A stretch of DNA of 8,147 bases from Proteobacteria bacterium UBA1858 (GCA_002338385.1 DDIE01000076.1:1-8147); one strand, 5' to 3'; positions 1 to 6,147 are shown, counted from the first letter of the stretch. Made by a program: numbers and translations. The notes: a model not told the origin generated them from the letters alone.

Positions 1-180
1 GGTGCTGCGCTTGATTGCGGTGTGGCTGCAGGTTTACGCTCTGGTGCTGCGCTTGATTGCGGTGTGGCTGCAGGTTTACGCTCTGGTGCTGCGCTTGATT
101 GCGACGCTTTTGGTTGATGTTCTGGTGCTGCGCTTGATTGCGGCGCTTTGGGTTTACGCTCTGGTGCCGCGCTTGATTTT
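1..180 (-). repeat. Tandem repeat in the RNase E C-terminal scaffold
   Basis: Positions 1-42 and 43-84 are identical 42-bp units. Two 39-bp diverged units follow at 85-123 and 124-162, then a partial unit to about 180. Read in the rne frame they encode the 14-residue unit PERKPAATPQSSAA, and 13-residue variants containing EHQPKASQ and ERKPKAPQ. Both unit sizes are multiples of three, so copy-number change keeps the reading frame. The two exact copies at the edge indicate recent duplication by slippage or recombination. The array continues beyond the window, so total copy number is unknown. The protein product would be disordered, rich in Pro, Ala and Lys/Arg. Confidence 0.95.
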
Positions 181-2270
181 ACCTCACTGGTGTGTGCCTG
201 GGATGTGACTTGCACAGCCACTTGCTCAGTGCTCACTTGGTCACTGCCAGTAGATGGCTTTTGATTATTACGTCCCTGACGATTGCGATTGCGGTTGCGG
301 TTACGATTGCGATTATTGCGTGAACCACGCGCGTCACGGTTATCACCACGCTGACCCGAACGTTTTTCGTCGCGCTGGGTAGAACTATCTTTGTCGCCAT
401 CAGTATTCTGGTCACTGCGAGTTTCACTACGAGTATCCGATCTGCGGTCGTTACCACGCCTTTGATTGTTACGTCTGCGGCCGCCTCGACGATTGTTCTG
501 CGAACCACGGCGTCGATCCTGAGTGGGTTTTTCTGCAGCTGGTGCTTCTTCCTTAGTCACAGGATCTTCAAACAACCAGGCAATTGCGCGACTGAATATT
601 CCTTTCTTGAGGGCTTTATGGTCTTCGGGCTGAGTGTTAGTTTCCTGTTTTGCAGGCGTTGAAGGTGCCGGAATATCCATCGTGACAGTCGAGACAGCGG
701 GTTTAGGCGTAGCGCGACTGGTAGTGGTCATAATCTCGACTGTTTCTTGCGCGGCATCCGCCATTTCGAAACTGGCTTTATCTTCATGTTCTTTATCATC
801 ATTGCGCAGACGTTGAACCTCAAAATGAGGGGACTCCATGGTGTTTTGTGGAATAATCACAAGATCAACTTTATGGCGTTGCTCGATGTCTTGCAGTGAG
901 ATGCGTTTCTCATTCAGCAGGAACGTCCCTACATCGACTGGCACACGTGCGAGCACTTTGCCTGTCTTATCTTTCATAGCCTCTTCTTCTAGCAAGCGCA
1001 GAATGGCTAGTGCTAAGGATTCACTATTCCTGATGGTACCTTGACCATTGCAACGCGGACATACTATCTGACTGGATTCGCCAAGCGAGGGACGTAAACG
1101 CTGACGTGACATCTCGAGAAGACCGAATCTGGAGATACGTCCGATTTGGATTCTGGCACGATCAAGTTTGACCGCATCACGCAAACGATTCTCCACTTCA
1201 CGCTGGTTTTTATTGGCCAGCATGTCAATGAAATCAATCACGATTAAACCACCAAGATCACGTAGACGTAATTGTCTGGCAACCTCATCGGCGGCTTCTA
1301 AATTGGTGTGGAGTGCAGTTTGTTCAATATCGCTACCTTTCGTGGCGCGAGCAGAGTTTATATCAATGGATAGCAATGCTTCGGTGTGATCAATTACGAT
1401 AGCGCCACCTGAGGGCAGGGAAACTTCACGCTGGAAAGCCGATTCAATTTGACCTTCAATCTGGTAACGGTTGAATAATGGCACATGATCTTCATACAGT
1501 TTCAATTTTCGGATGCTGTTCGGCATGACCTGCTGAATGAAGTTCTGTGCATCCTGAAAGATCTGCTTATCATCAATAATAATTTCGTTGATATCTGAGC
1601 GAAAATGATCACGCAGAGCGCGTATCATTGCATTACTCTCTTGATAGATCAGAAATGGCTCATTGCGTTGATCAGCAGCAGTTTGGATCGCTGACCAGAC
1701 TTTCTGTAAGTACTCTAGATCCCAGGTTAACTCCTCGCTACTGCGGCCGACACCAGCGGTTCTGACAATTGCACCCATGCCATCAGGAATGACCACATCA
1801 TTCAGTGCTTCGCGCACCTCTTTACGATCATCGCCCTCAATTCGACGCGACACACCGCCGGCACGAGGGTTATTGGGCATCAATACCAAATAACGCCCAG
1901 CCAGACTAATAAAGGTAGTTAATGCTGCACCTTTATTCCCGCGCTCTTCACGCTCAACCTGGACCACAAGTTGCTGACCTTCTTCAATCAGATCTTTAAT
2001 CGCCGGTCGCTCACCCTGACGGGTGTTATTATTTTTGAAATAGAGCTTAGAGATCTCCTTGAAAGGCAGAAAACCATGGCGCTCTACTCCGTAATTGACA
2101 AAAGCCGCCTCTAAACTCGGCTCAATCCGGGTAATAACTGCTTTATATATGTTGGCTTTTTTCTGTTCTTGGGAAGGGACTTCGATATCGAGGTCGTATA
2201 GTTTTTGGCCATCGACCATAGCGACACGCAGTTCCTCCTGCTGCGTCGCATTGACTAGGATTCTTTTCAT
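1..2270 (-). CDS. rne: Ribonuclease E, 3' end of gene cut off by the window edge
   Basis: This is the essential endoribonuclease that starts mRNA decay and processes rRNA and tRNA precursors; it is also the scaffold of the degradosome at the inner membrane. The first 756 residues are visible, starting MKRILVNATQQEELRVA. The S1 domain lies at about residues 35-120, and the DNase I-like catalytic region carries D303 (LLSIDINSA) and D346 (IVIDFIDM). The zinc-link cysteines are C404 and C407 (VCPRCNG). These four residues have the same numbers as in the E. coli enzyme, so the catalytic half has no net insertion or deletion. Residues 555-569 (KKGIFSRAIAWLFED) look like the amphipathic membrane-targeting helix (segment A). 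Residues 586-670 are Arg/Asn-rich, including an alternating RN run at 654-664, and fit an RNA-binding segment. From about residue 699 a tandem repeat begins. No stop codon occurs before the edge. The start ATG is preceded by a weak Shine-Dalgarno (ACGAGAT). Family members reach about 1,060 residues, so up to a third of the protein may lie outside. Confidence 0.98.
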   Translation of the reverse strand, partial: MKRILVNATQQEELRVAMVDGQKLYDLDIEVPSQEQKKANIYKAVITRIEPSLEAAFVNYGVERHGFLPFKEISKLYFKNNNTRQGERPAIKDLIEEGQQLVVQVEREERGNKGAALTTFISLAGRYLVLMPNNPRAGGVSRRIEGDDRKEVREALNDVVIPDGMGAIVRTAGVGRSSEELTWDLEYLQKVWSAIQTAADQRNEPFLIYQESNAMIRALRDHFRSDINEIIIDDKQIFQDAQNFIQQVMPNSIRKLKLYEDHVPLFNRYQIEGQIESAFQREVSLPSGGAIVIDHTEALLSIDINSARATKGSDIEQTALHTNLEAADEVARQLRLRDLGGLIVIDFIDMLANKNQREVENRLRDAVKLDRARIQIGRISRFGLLEMSRQRLRPSLGESSQIVCPRCNGQGTIRNSESLALAILRLLEEEAMKDKTGKVLARVPVDVGTFLLNEKRISLQDIEQRHKVDLVIIPQNTMESPHFEVQRLRNDDKEHEDKASFEMADAAQETVEIMTTTSRATPKPAVSTVTMDIPAPSTPAKQETNTQPEDHKALKKGIFSRAIAWLFEDPVTKEEAPAAEKPTQDRRRGSQNNRRGGRRRNNQRRGNDRRSDTRSETRSDQNTDGDKDSSTQRDEKRSGQRGDNRDARGSRNNRNRNRNRNRNRQGRNNQKPSTGSDQVSTEQVAVQVTSQAHTSEVKSSAAPERKPKAPQSSAAPEHQPKASQSSAAPERKPAATPQSSAAPERKPAATPQSSAA

Positions 2271-2309
2271 AATTATCTCGTTGTTCTTCTACTTCCGGAT
2301 AGCATGCAG

Positions 2310-2347
2310 GAGCATACGGCATGGCGAACGTATGCTCACCAGAGCAT
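2310..2347 (-). promoter_or_regulatory. Two mutually exclusive hairpins in the probable rne 5' leader
   Basis: On the plus strand GAGCATACG (2310-2318) and CGTATGCTC (2329-2337) form a perfect 9-bp stem with a 10-nt loop. The same ATGCTC (2332-2337) can instead pair with GAGCAT at 2342-2347 as a 6-bp stem with a 4-nt loop. The element lies about 40 nt upstream of the rne ATG. The pairing is seen directly in the sequence; a role in RNase E autoregulation is inferred by analogy with the leader hairpins of E. coli rne. Confidence 0.5.
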
Positions 2348-2369
2348 CCAACGTCGTTCATGATTGTCG

Positions 2370-2389
2370 CTGTGCGTGCTTGAGCACAG
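2370..2389 (-). promoter_or_regulatory. Second hairpin in the probable rne 5' leader
   Basis: CTGTGC (2370-2375) and GCACAG (2384-2389) form a perfect 6-bp stem around an 8-nt loop, about 100 nt upstream of the rne start codon. It is not followed by a T-run on either strand, so it is not an intrinsic terminator. It may be part of a structured leader. Confidence 0.35.
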
Positions 2390-2445
2390 GAGCCGATCCA
2401 GCAGAGCATGGGAAATAGAAAGGGCATTCGTAATGTTTATTTAAT

Positions 2446-2467
2446 AAATCTGAAATCTCTCAGATTT
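2446..2467. promoter_or_regulatory. 8-bp inverted repeat in the rne/rluC spacer
   Basis: AAATCTGA (2446-2453) and TCAGATTT (2460-2467) are perfect inverted copies separated by 6 nt. On the plus strand a short T-run follows (TTTTTC, 2465-2470), so the element resembles a weak intrinsic terminator in that direction, although no plus-strand gene precedes it. A protein-binding operator or leader hairpin is equally possible. Confidence 0.35.
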
Positions 2468-2485
2468 TTCTAAGTTTTAGGTTGC

Positions 2486-2516
2486 AGTTACTCTGGTATT
2501 AGGTAATACGGTAACT
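2486..2516. promoter_or_regulatory. Nested inverted repeat, operator-like
   Basis: An inner dyad GTATTA-GG-TAATAC (2496-2509) is nested inside an outer dyad AGTTAC (2486-2491) / GTAACT (2511-2516). The inner spacer of 2 nt is too short for a good RNA loop, which favours a protein-binding DNA site over a hairpin. It sits mid-spacer between two divergent genes, where an operator could affect both. No regulator is recognised. Confidence 0.35.
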
Positions 2517-2651
2517 ATGTCTTTCAATTAGCTGTTTTTTTTATAGATTGATACGGGCTTTAACAGTAAGCTCACTAACTCATCAGACCGCGTAATGATA
2601 GCAATCATTGTTATATGCGGCAATACAAACCGGTAATCAATATCACCTCAT

Positions 2652-3593
2652 ATGCAAGCGAAACTGGTCACAATCGATATCAACAAAGAAGGGCAACGCC
2701 TCGACAACTTTTTAATTGCCTATTTTAAGAATGTACCTAAGAGCCGTATATACCGTGCAATACGTAGTGGTGAAGTGCGGGTAAATAAAAAGCGGGCCAA
2801 ACAAACATACCGCTTGCAGTTGCGGGATAGCATCAGAATCCCGCCTATTCAGAATTACAGCGCGGAGTCACGCGCATCTCAGCAGGTGCCTGAGGAGTTA
2901 ATGGCAACATTGGAAAACAGTATCATTTATGAAGATGAATACTTGATGGTGTTAAACAAGCCCTCCGGGATTGCGGCACACAGTGGTACCGGTGAGCGTT
3001 GGGGCGTGATAGAGATTATGCGCGCCAGTCGCGAGCATCAACCCTTTCTGGAACTGGCACATCGAATAGACAAAGAGACCAGTGGTTGTCTGGTATTAGC
3101 TAAAACTCGACGGGCTTTACTGGACGCACAACAATCGTTGCAAGACGAGACCTCAATGAAGGAATATACCCTGTTGGTCAAAGGTCAATGGCAGGTTAAA
3201 AATAAACGTATTGAACACGCGCTGGATAAGCATATAGACCACACAGTAGGCGCTAAGATGATGGTCGATGAGCAGGGTAAGCAGGCCGTCTCGATTTTTT
3301 CAACGATCGAACTGTTCAGCCACAACAGTCTCATTAAAGCAGCTATTGAAACGGGGCGTACGCATCAAATTAGAGTCCATGCCCAACAAGAGGGTTATCC
3401 TCTAGTGGGTGATAAGCGCTATGGTGATTTTGCGCATAATCGAGAAATCGCTAAGCTTGGATTTAAAAGGATGTTCTTACATGCGACCCAATTGAAACTT
3501 AAACTACGCGACCTGAGTCAGAACTACGAATTCACTGCGCCCATGCCAAGTGAGCTCAAGACCCTGTGCAGACAACTGCGCAAACAGCAATAA
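2652..3593 (+). CDS. rluC: 23S rRNA pseudouridine synthase RluC (RluA family)
   Basis: The enzyme isomerises uridines to pseudouridine in 23S rRNA; the E. coli protein modifies positions 955, 2504 and 2580 around the peptidyl-transferase centre. The 313-residue product matches the family length (319 in E. coli). An S4 RNA-binding domain occupies about residues 15-65 (GQRLDNFL, VPKSRIYRAIRSGEVRVNKKR). The synthase domain has LNKPSG at 101-106, the catalytic aspartate D140 in HRIDKETSG, and GRTHQIRVH at 235-243. The ATG used is the only plausible start, since an in-frame stop lies 18 nt upstream at 2634. There is no visible Shine-Dalgarno. The neighbouring divergent rne is the usual arrangement in gammaproteobacteria. 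RluD and TruC share the fold, but the N-terminal sequence and context support RluC. Confidence 0.95.
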   Translation: MQAKLVTIDINKEGQRLDNFLIAYFKNVPKSRIYRAIRSGEVRVNKKRAKQTYRLQLRDSIRIPPIQNYSAESRASQQVPEELMATLENSIIYEDEYLMVLNKPSGIAAHSGTGERWGVIEIMRASREHQPFLELAHRIDKETSGCLVLAKTRRALLDAQQSLQDETSMKEYTLLVKGQWQVKNKRIEHALDKHIDHTVGAKMMVDEQGKQAVSIFSTIELFSHNSLIKAAIETGRTHQIRVHAQQEGYPLVGDKRYGDFAHNREIAKLGFKRMFLHATQLKLKLRDLSQNYEFTAPMPSELKTLCRQLRKQQ

Positions 3594-3665
3594 TCCAGTG
3601 CAGCTGCTTGTGCAGTCAAGTAAATACTATTAGTGTCACAACATAATTACAGATAGAGGTTAATT

Positions 3666-4607
3666 ATGGATCCATCAAAACCCGATTGGGAACGTCAAGC
3701 GATCATAGATCTGGCAGCATCCGGACTCAAAGAGCAACGTCGAGCCAGGCGTTGGGGTATATTCTTTAAGCTACTGGGATTTGCTTATCTATTCGTGGTA
3801 TTGATTAGTTTTGTCGGTTTCAATCAAGTTGAATTCGATGCTGTTAATGAGCGGCATACCGCTTTGGTTGACCTCGTTGGAGTGATTGCTGAGGGAGAGA
3901 CGTCCAGTGCTGATAACGTTGTCGCTGGATTACGCGATGCCTTCGAGAGTGAGGCCGCAGCAGCCGTAATATTGCGCATCAATTCACCTGGTGGTTCACC
4001 TGTTCAATCCGCCTATATCAATGATGAAATAAATCGCCTGCGTAGCATCTATCCGAGTAAGCCAATTTATGCAGTAATCGCAGACGTATGTGCTTCCGGT
4101 GGCTTTTATGTGGCTGTTGCTGCCGATAAAATATACGTGAATGAATCCAGTATCGTGGGCTCGATTGGGGTGCGGATGGATGGCTTCGGTTTTGTTGATG
4201 CCATTGAGAAACTTGGTATTGAGCGTCGCCTACTCACGGCTGGCGAGCACAAAGCCTTGTTGGATCCCTTTAGCGCAGAGAACACATTTGAAAAAGCCCA
4301 TGTCCAGAATCTTCTCGACGAGGTACACGACAAATTTATCACCGCAGTTAAACATGGACGCGGTGACAAGCTGGTTGATGACCCAGCTCTATTCAGCGGA
4401 CTATTCTGGACTGGCGAACGCGCTATCACCCTGGGTCTGGCCGATGAGCTTGGCAGTGCGGGGTATGTTGCCCGAGAGGTTGTCGATGCGGAAAAAATCA
4501 TCGATTACACACACAAACAGGATTTCTTCGAGCGTTTTGCGGGTAATCTTGGCAGCGCGATGGTGAACCAACTCAAATTGTTAGTTAACCGACCTTACCT
4601 ACAGTAG
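3666..4607 (+). CDS. sppA: S49-family membrane serine peptidase, short SppA type
   Basis: This protein resembles signal peptide peptidase A, which degrades cleaved signal peptides in the membrane. The 313-residue size is that of the single-domain SppA type, not the 618-residue double-domain E. coli SppA. About 30 charged cytoplasmic residues precede one signal-anchor segment (about 31-53, GIFFKLLGFAYLFVVLISFV), which should place the peptidase domain in the periplasm. RINSPGG (104-110) is the conserved glycine-rich motif. The nucleophile is probably S144 in CASGGFYVA and the general base K196 in AGEHKALLDPF. Their 52-residue spacing equals that of S147/K199 in Bacillus SppA. A good ribosome-binding site (AGAGG, 3655-3659) lies 6 nt before the ATG. 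It follows rluC after 72 bp and may be cotranscribed with it. Physiological substrates are not evident from the sequence. Confidence 0.9.
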   Translation: MDPSKPDWERQAIIDLAASGLKEQRRARRWGIFFKLLGFAYLFVVLISFVGFNQVEFDAVNERHTALVDLVGVIAEGETSSADNVVAGLRDAFESEAAAAVILRINSPGGSPVQSAYINDEINRLRSIYPSKPIYAVIADVCASGGFYVAVAADKIYVNESSIVGSIGVRMDGFGFVDAIEKLGIERRLLTAGEHKALLDPFSAENTFEKAHVQNLLDEVHDKFITAVKHGRGDKLVDDPALFSGLFWTGERAITLGLADELGSAGYVAREVVDAEKIIDYTHKQDFFERFAGNLGSAMVNQLKLLVNRPYLQ

Positions 4608-4613
4608 GCGCAT

Positions 4614-5192
4614 TTAGGGTATAACCAAGCCAAACTGGCGCAATTGCTGCGCGACTTGGATCAGCGGCAAGCCGATTAGCGCGGTCGGATCATCGCCCTG
4701 CATGGACTCACACAGCGCGATACCGAGACTTTCTGATTTAAAACTGGCGGCGCAATTATAGGGTTGATCAACGCGCAGATACCTTTCGATTTCATCGCTC
4801 TGGAGCGTTCTGAATTTAATCGTATAACGATCAGCCCAGGTGCTCATCGCGCCGGATTGAGTATTGAATACAGTCACACCGGTGATGAAATCCACTTGTT
4901 TGCCTGACAGTTGGCTGAGTTGCTGCAAGGCTACCGCATGCGAGCCTGGCTTGCCGATAATTTGCTGGTCACATACAGCGCATTGATCTGATCCGATAAT
5001 GAGTGATTTTTCTCGAATTTCACCGATTTTTGCTGCTTTTTCTCTACTCAATCGAAGAACATAGTCATCAGGGCTTTCGTCTTTCAAGTGCTGTTCGTCG
5101 ATTTCAGGCGAGACACAGTCAAAGCTCACACCAAGGCGTGAAAGTAGCTGTTGTCGATAGGGTGAACTGGAGGCCAATATAAGTTTGAGCAT
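4614..5192 (-). CDS. yceF: Maf-family nucleotide pyrophosphatase, YceF type (7-methyl-GTP)
   Basis: Maf proteins hydrolyse non-canonical nucleoside triphosphates to monophosphates and pyrophosphate; the E. coli YceF subgroup prefers 7-methyl-GTP. The 192 residues match E. coli YceF (194) along the whole length. Visible motifs are the substrate loop LILASSSPYR (4-13), the catalytic IIGSDQ with D69, GKP (80-82), LSGK (95-98), CAASFKSE (147-154) with its lysine, and GLPL (174-177). The FKSE and SDQ contexts are those of the YceF branch rather than YhdE, the dTTP/UTP pyrophosphatase, so I assign it there with some reserve. It is transcribed against its neighbours: its stop lies 6 bp from the stop of sppA and its start diverges from yceD. 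No Shine-Dalgarno is visible before the ATG. Confidence 0.92.
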   Translation of the reverse strand: MLKLILASSSPYRQQLLSRLGVSFDCVSPEIDEQHLKDESPDDYVLRLSREKAAKIGEIREKSLIIGSDQCAVCDQQIIGKPGSHAVALQQLSQLSGKQVDFITGVTVFNTQSGAMSTWADRYTIKFRTLQSDEIERYLRVDQPYNCAASFKSESLGIALCESMQGDDPTALIGLPLIQVAQQLRQFGLVIP

Positions 5193-5209
5193 AGTGCCGG
5201 GCGATAAAC

Positions 5210-5223
5210 GTTAATGAATTAAC
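5210..5223. promoter_or_regulatory. Perfect 14-bp dyad, operator-like, upstream of maf
   Basis: GTTAAT and ATTAAC are inverted copies separated by GA, lying about 20 bp upstream of the maf start codon. The 2-nt spacer suits a dimeric DNA-binding protein better than an RNA hairpin. It could also be a chance AT-rich palindrome; no regulator can be named. Confidence 0.3.
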
Positions 5224-5273
5224 TTGCTTTCATGCAAGATAGCAGAAATTGATTGGAAAACACTGAAATTTCG

Positions 5274-5302
5274 TTGATATACCGCCTAAAAGCACGTCTA
5301 AA
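5274..5302 (+). promoter_or_regulatory. Candidate upstream promoter of the yceD operon
   Basis: TTGATA (5274-5279, five of six matches to the -35 consensus) is followed after 17 bp by TCTAAA (5297-5302, four of six, lacking the final T). Transcription would start near 5309, giving a leader of about 37 nt. Assigned by eye, without scoring. Confidence 0.3.
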
Positions 5303-5306
5303 CTCT

Positions 5307-5335
5307 TTGACGTAACACTAGTGAATCTATACACT
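5307..5335 (+). promoter_or_regulatory. Candidate promoter of yceD-rpmF-plsX-fabH, abutting the start codon
   Basis: TTGACG (5307-5312, five of six) and TACACT (5330-5335, four of six, keeping the important TA...T bases) are separated by exactly 17 bp. Only 10 bases lie between the -10 box and the yceD ATG, so the start point would fall at about 5341-5345 and the mRNA would have almost no leader. The bases between are GC-rich (TGCGTCCCG), like the discriminators of growth-rate-controlled ribosomal promoters, which would suit an operon containing rpmF. That regulatory reading is inference. Confidence 0.45.
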
Positions 5336-5345
5336 TGCGTCCCGA

Positions 5346-5867
5346 ATGAACAACGATATCCCTCTGCGAATTGATCCTGTCTTGTTTGCCAAACAGGAGC
5401 GCCAATTTTCCGGTGAACTGGTAGTTGCCGATTTGCCCAGAATCGTTGAAATCACACCGAATCCAGCTACTCAAATCGTGGTAACGATGTCTTTTTCAAA
5501 GTCATCGCTGCACTACCCGTTAGTGAAAGGTACTATTGACGGTGAGGTAGTGCAAATCTGCCAGCGCTGTTTAAGGCACACGAATGTGGCTATCAACAGC
5601 CAATTTGAGTTGCTACTGGTGAGCGGTGCAGCTGTTGAATCAGCTAGTCAAGAGGGGCATGAAGTATTTGAGTATAATGAGCAACACATAGACACCGTGG
5701 ATTTTTTGGAACAAGAAATTATCCTAGCGTTGCCCATAGTGCCTAAACACTCGCTCTTGGAGGAGTGTTCAGCGAGTGCACAAAAATGGATTAAAAATAA
5801 AGAACACGTGCCTGCGGATCAGCCTAAAGAAAATCCGTTTGCGAAACTAAAAGATTTGAATATATAG
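5346..5867 (+). CDS. yceD: YceD, DUF177 family protein linked to 23S rRNA accumulation
   Basis: The 173-residue product matches E. coli YceD (also 173) in its overall pattern. It has an N-terminal LRIDPVLFAKQERQFSGEL segment, a CxxC pair at C72 and C75 (ICQRCLRH), the family signature VDFLEQEIILALPIVPKH (about 119-136), a further cysteine at about 141, and a C-terminal NPFAKLKDL. The two CxxC residues may bind metal together with later Cys/His residues. DUF177 proteins have been linked to normal 23S rRNA levels, and the biochemical activity is not settled. It is the first gene of the operon and ends 26 bp before rpmF, its nearly universal partner. No Shine-Dalgarno precedes the ATG, and a possible promoter lies directly upstream, so it may be translated from a leaderless message. 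Confidence 0.93.
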   Translation: MNNDIPLRIDPVLFAKQERQFSGELVVADLPRIVEITPNPATQIVVTMSFSKSSLHYPLVKGTIDGEVVQICQRCLRHTNVAINSQFELLLVSGAAVESASQEGHEVFEYNEQHIDTVDFLEQEIILALPIVPKHSLLEECSASAQKWIKNKEHVPADQPKENPFAKLKDLNI

Positions 5868-5893
5868 CAGTATAGAAACTACTGGAGAATAAA

Positions 5894-6088
5894 ATGGCAG
5901 TTCAACAAAACCGCAAAACACCATCTAAGAGAGGCATGCGCCGTGCGCATGACAGCCTGAGCTCAGCCACACTGTCAGTTGATTCAACGACTGGCGAGAC
6001 ACATCGCAGACATCATGTCAGCCCTGATGGATTTTATCGTGGTCGCCAAGTTATTAAACAAAATGAAATAGAAGAGGACGAAGAGTAG
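5894..6088 (+). CDS. rpmF: 50S ribosomal protein L32 (bL32)
   Basis: L32 is a small protein of the large ribosomal subunit. The sequence begins MAVQQNRKTPSKRGMRRAHD and ends in the HHVSPDGFYRGRQVI block typical of gammaproteobacterial L32. It has no cysteines, so it is the zinc-free form. It has 64 residues against 57 in E. coli; the extra residues form an acidic tail (QNEIEEDEE, 56-64), unusual for a basic ribosomal protein though acidic endings also occur in other gammaproteobacterial L32 proteins. A strong ribosome-binding site (GGAG at 5884-5887) lies 6 nt before the ATG, much better than that of yceD, which fits the need for high expression. Confidence 0.98.
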   Translation: MAVQQNRKTPSKRGMRRAHDSLSSATLSVDSTTGETHRRHHVSPDGFYRGRQVIKQNEIEEDEE

Positions 6089-6130
6089 GGCGCTGCCTCT
6101 AGTCCATTTACTTACATTTTTTCTTACTCA

Positions 6131-6147
6131 GTAGCAGTCTCTGCTAC
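6131..6147 (+). promoter_or_regulatory. Perfect hairpin between rpmF and plsX
   Basis: GTAGCAG (6131-6137) and CTGCTAC (6141-6147) form a perfect 7-bp stem with a 3-nt loop, ending 18 nt before the plsX ATG. No T-run follows, so it is not a standard intrinsic terminator in the direction of the operon. It could protect the 3' end of a processed yceD-rpmF message, be a cleavage site, or hinder access to the weak plsX ribosome-binding site. Each of these would lower plsX output relative to L32. Confidence 0.5.

Larger units (their letters stand above)
2271..2651. other. Divergent rne/rluC intergenic region with several inverted repeats
   Basis: This 381-bp spacer separates the start of rne (minus) from the start of rluC (plus). 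It contains no credible gene. The part next to rne (2285-2410) is GC-richer and folds into hairpins on the rne side. The middle (2430-2560) is AT-rich and holds perfect dyads at 2446-2467, 2486-2516 and 2594-2609. I could not find a convincing sigma-70 promoter pair on either strand. In E. coli, rne has a 361-nt 5' untranslated leader used for autoregulation by RNase E itself, so a long structured leader here would be expected from the family. That is inference. Confidence 0.7.
5193..5345. other. Divergent maf/yceD intergenic region
   Basis: This 153-bp spacer must contain the promoters for both divergent genes unless transcription enters from elsewhere. It holds a perfect dyad GTTAAT-GA-ATTAAC (5210-5223) directly followed by a 5-bp hairpin CTTGC/GCAAG (5223-5238), both on the maf side. 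Two candidate sigma-70 promoters face yceD. No gene is seen. Confidence 0.6.

Noticed and set aside
1..170. CRISPR-like direct repeats
   Set aside because: The units are contiguous with no unique spacers and are in-frame coding repeats.
2..208. Plus-strand ORF of repeated leucine-rich segments
   Set aside because: It is the antisense reading of the rne tandem repeat; the minus-strand frame is continuous with the RNase E catalytic domain.
462..1389. Several short plus-strand ORFs
   Set aside because: All lie opposite the intact rne reading frame and have no recognisable domain or ribosome-binding site.
2143..2427. Minus-strand ORF overlapping the rne start
   Set aside because: It is out of frame with rne, overlaps its conserved N-terminus and shows no family resemblance.
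2594..2609. Fur box before rluC
   Set aside because: The half-sites resemble Fur hexamers, but the 4-nt spacer does not fit the consensus spacing and rluC is not an expected iron-regulated gene; kept only as a dyad.
4106..4566. ORFs on both strands inside sppA
   Set aside because: They are shadows of the S49 peptidase frame, which contains the catalytic motifs.
4595..4620. Bidirectional intrinsic terminator between sppA and maf
   Set aside because: Only a 4-bp stem is present and there is no T-run on either strand.
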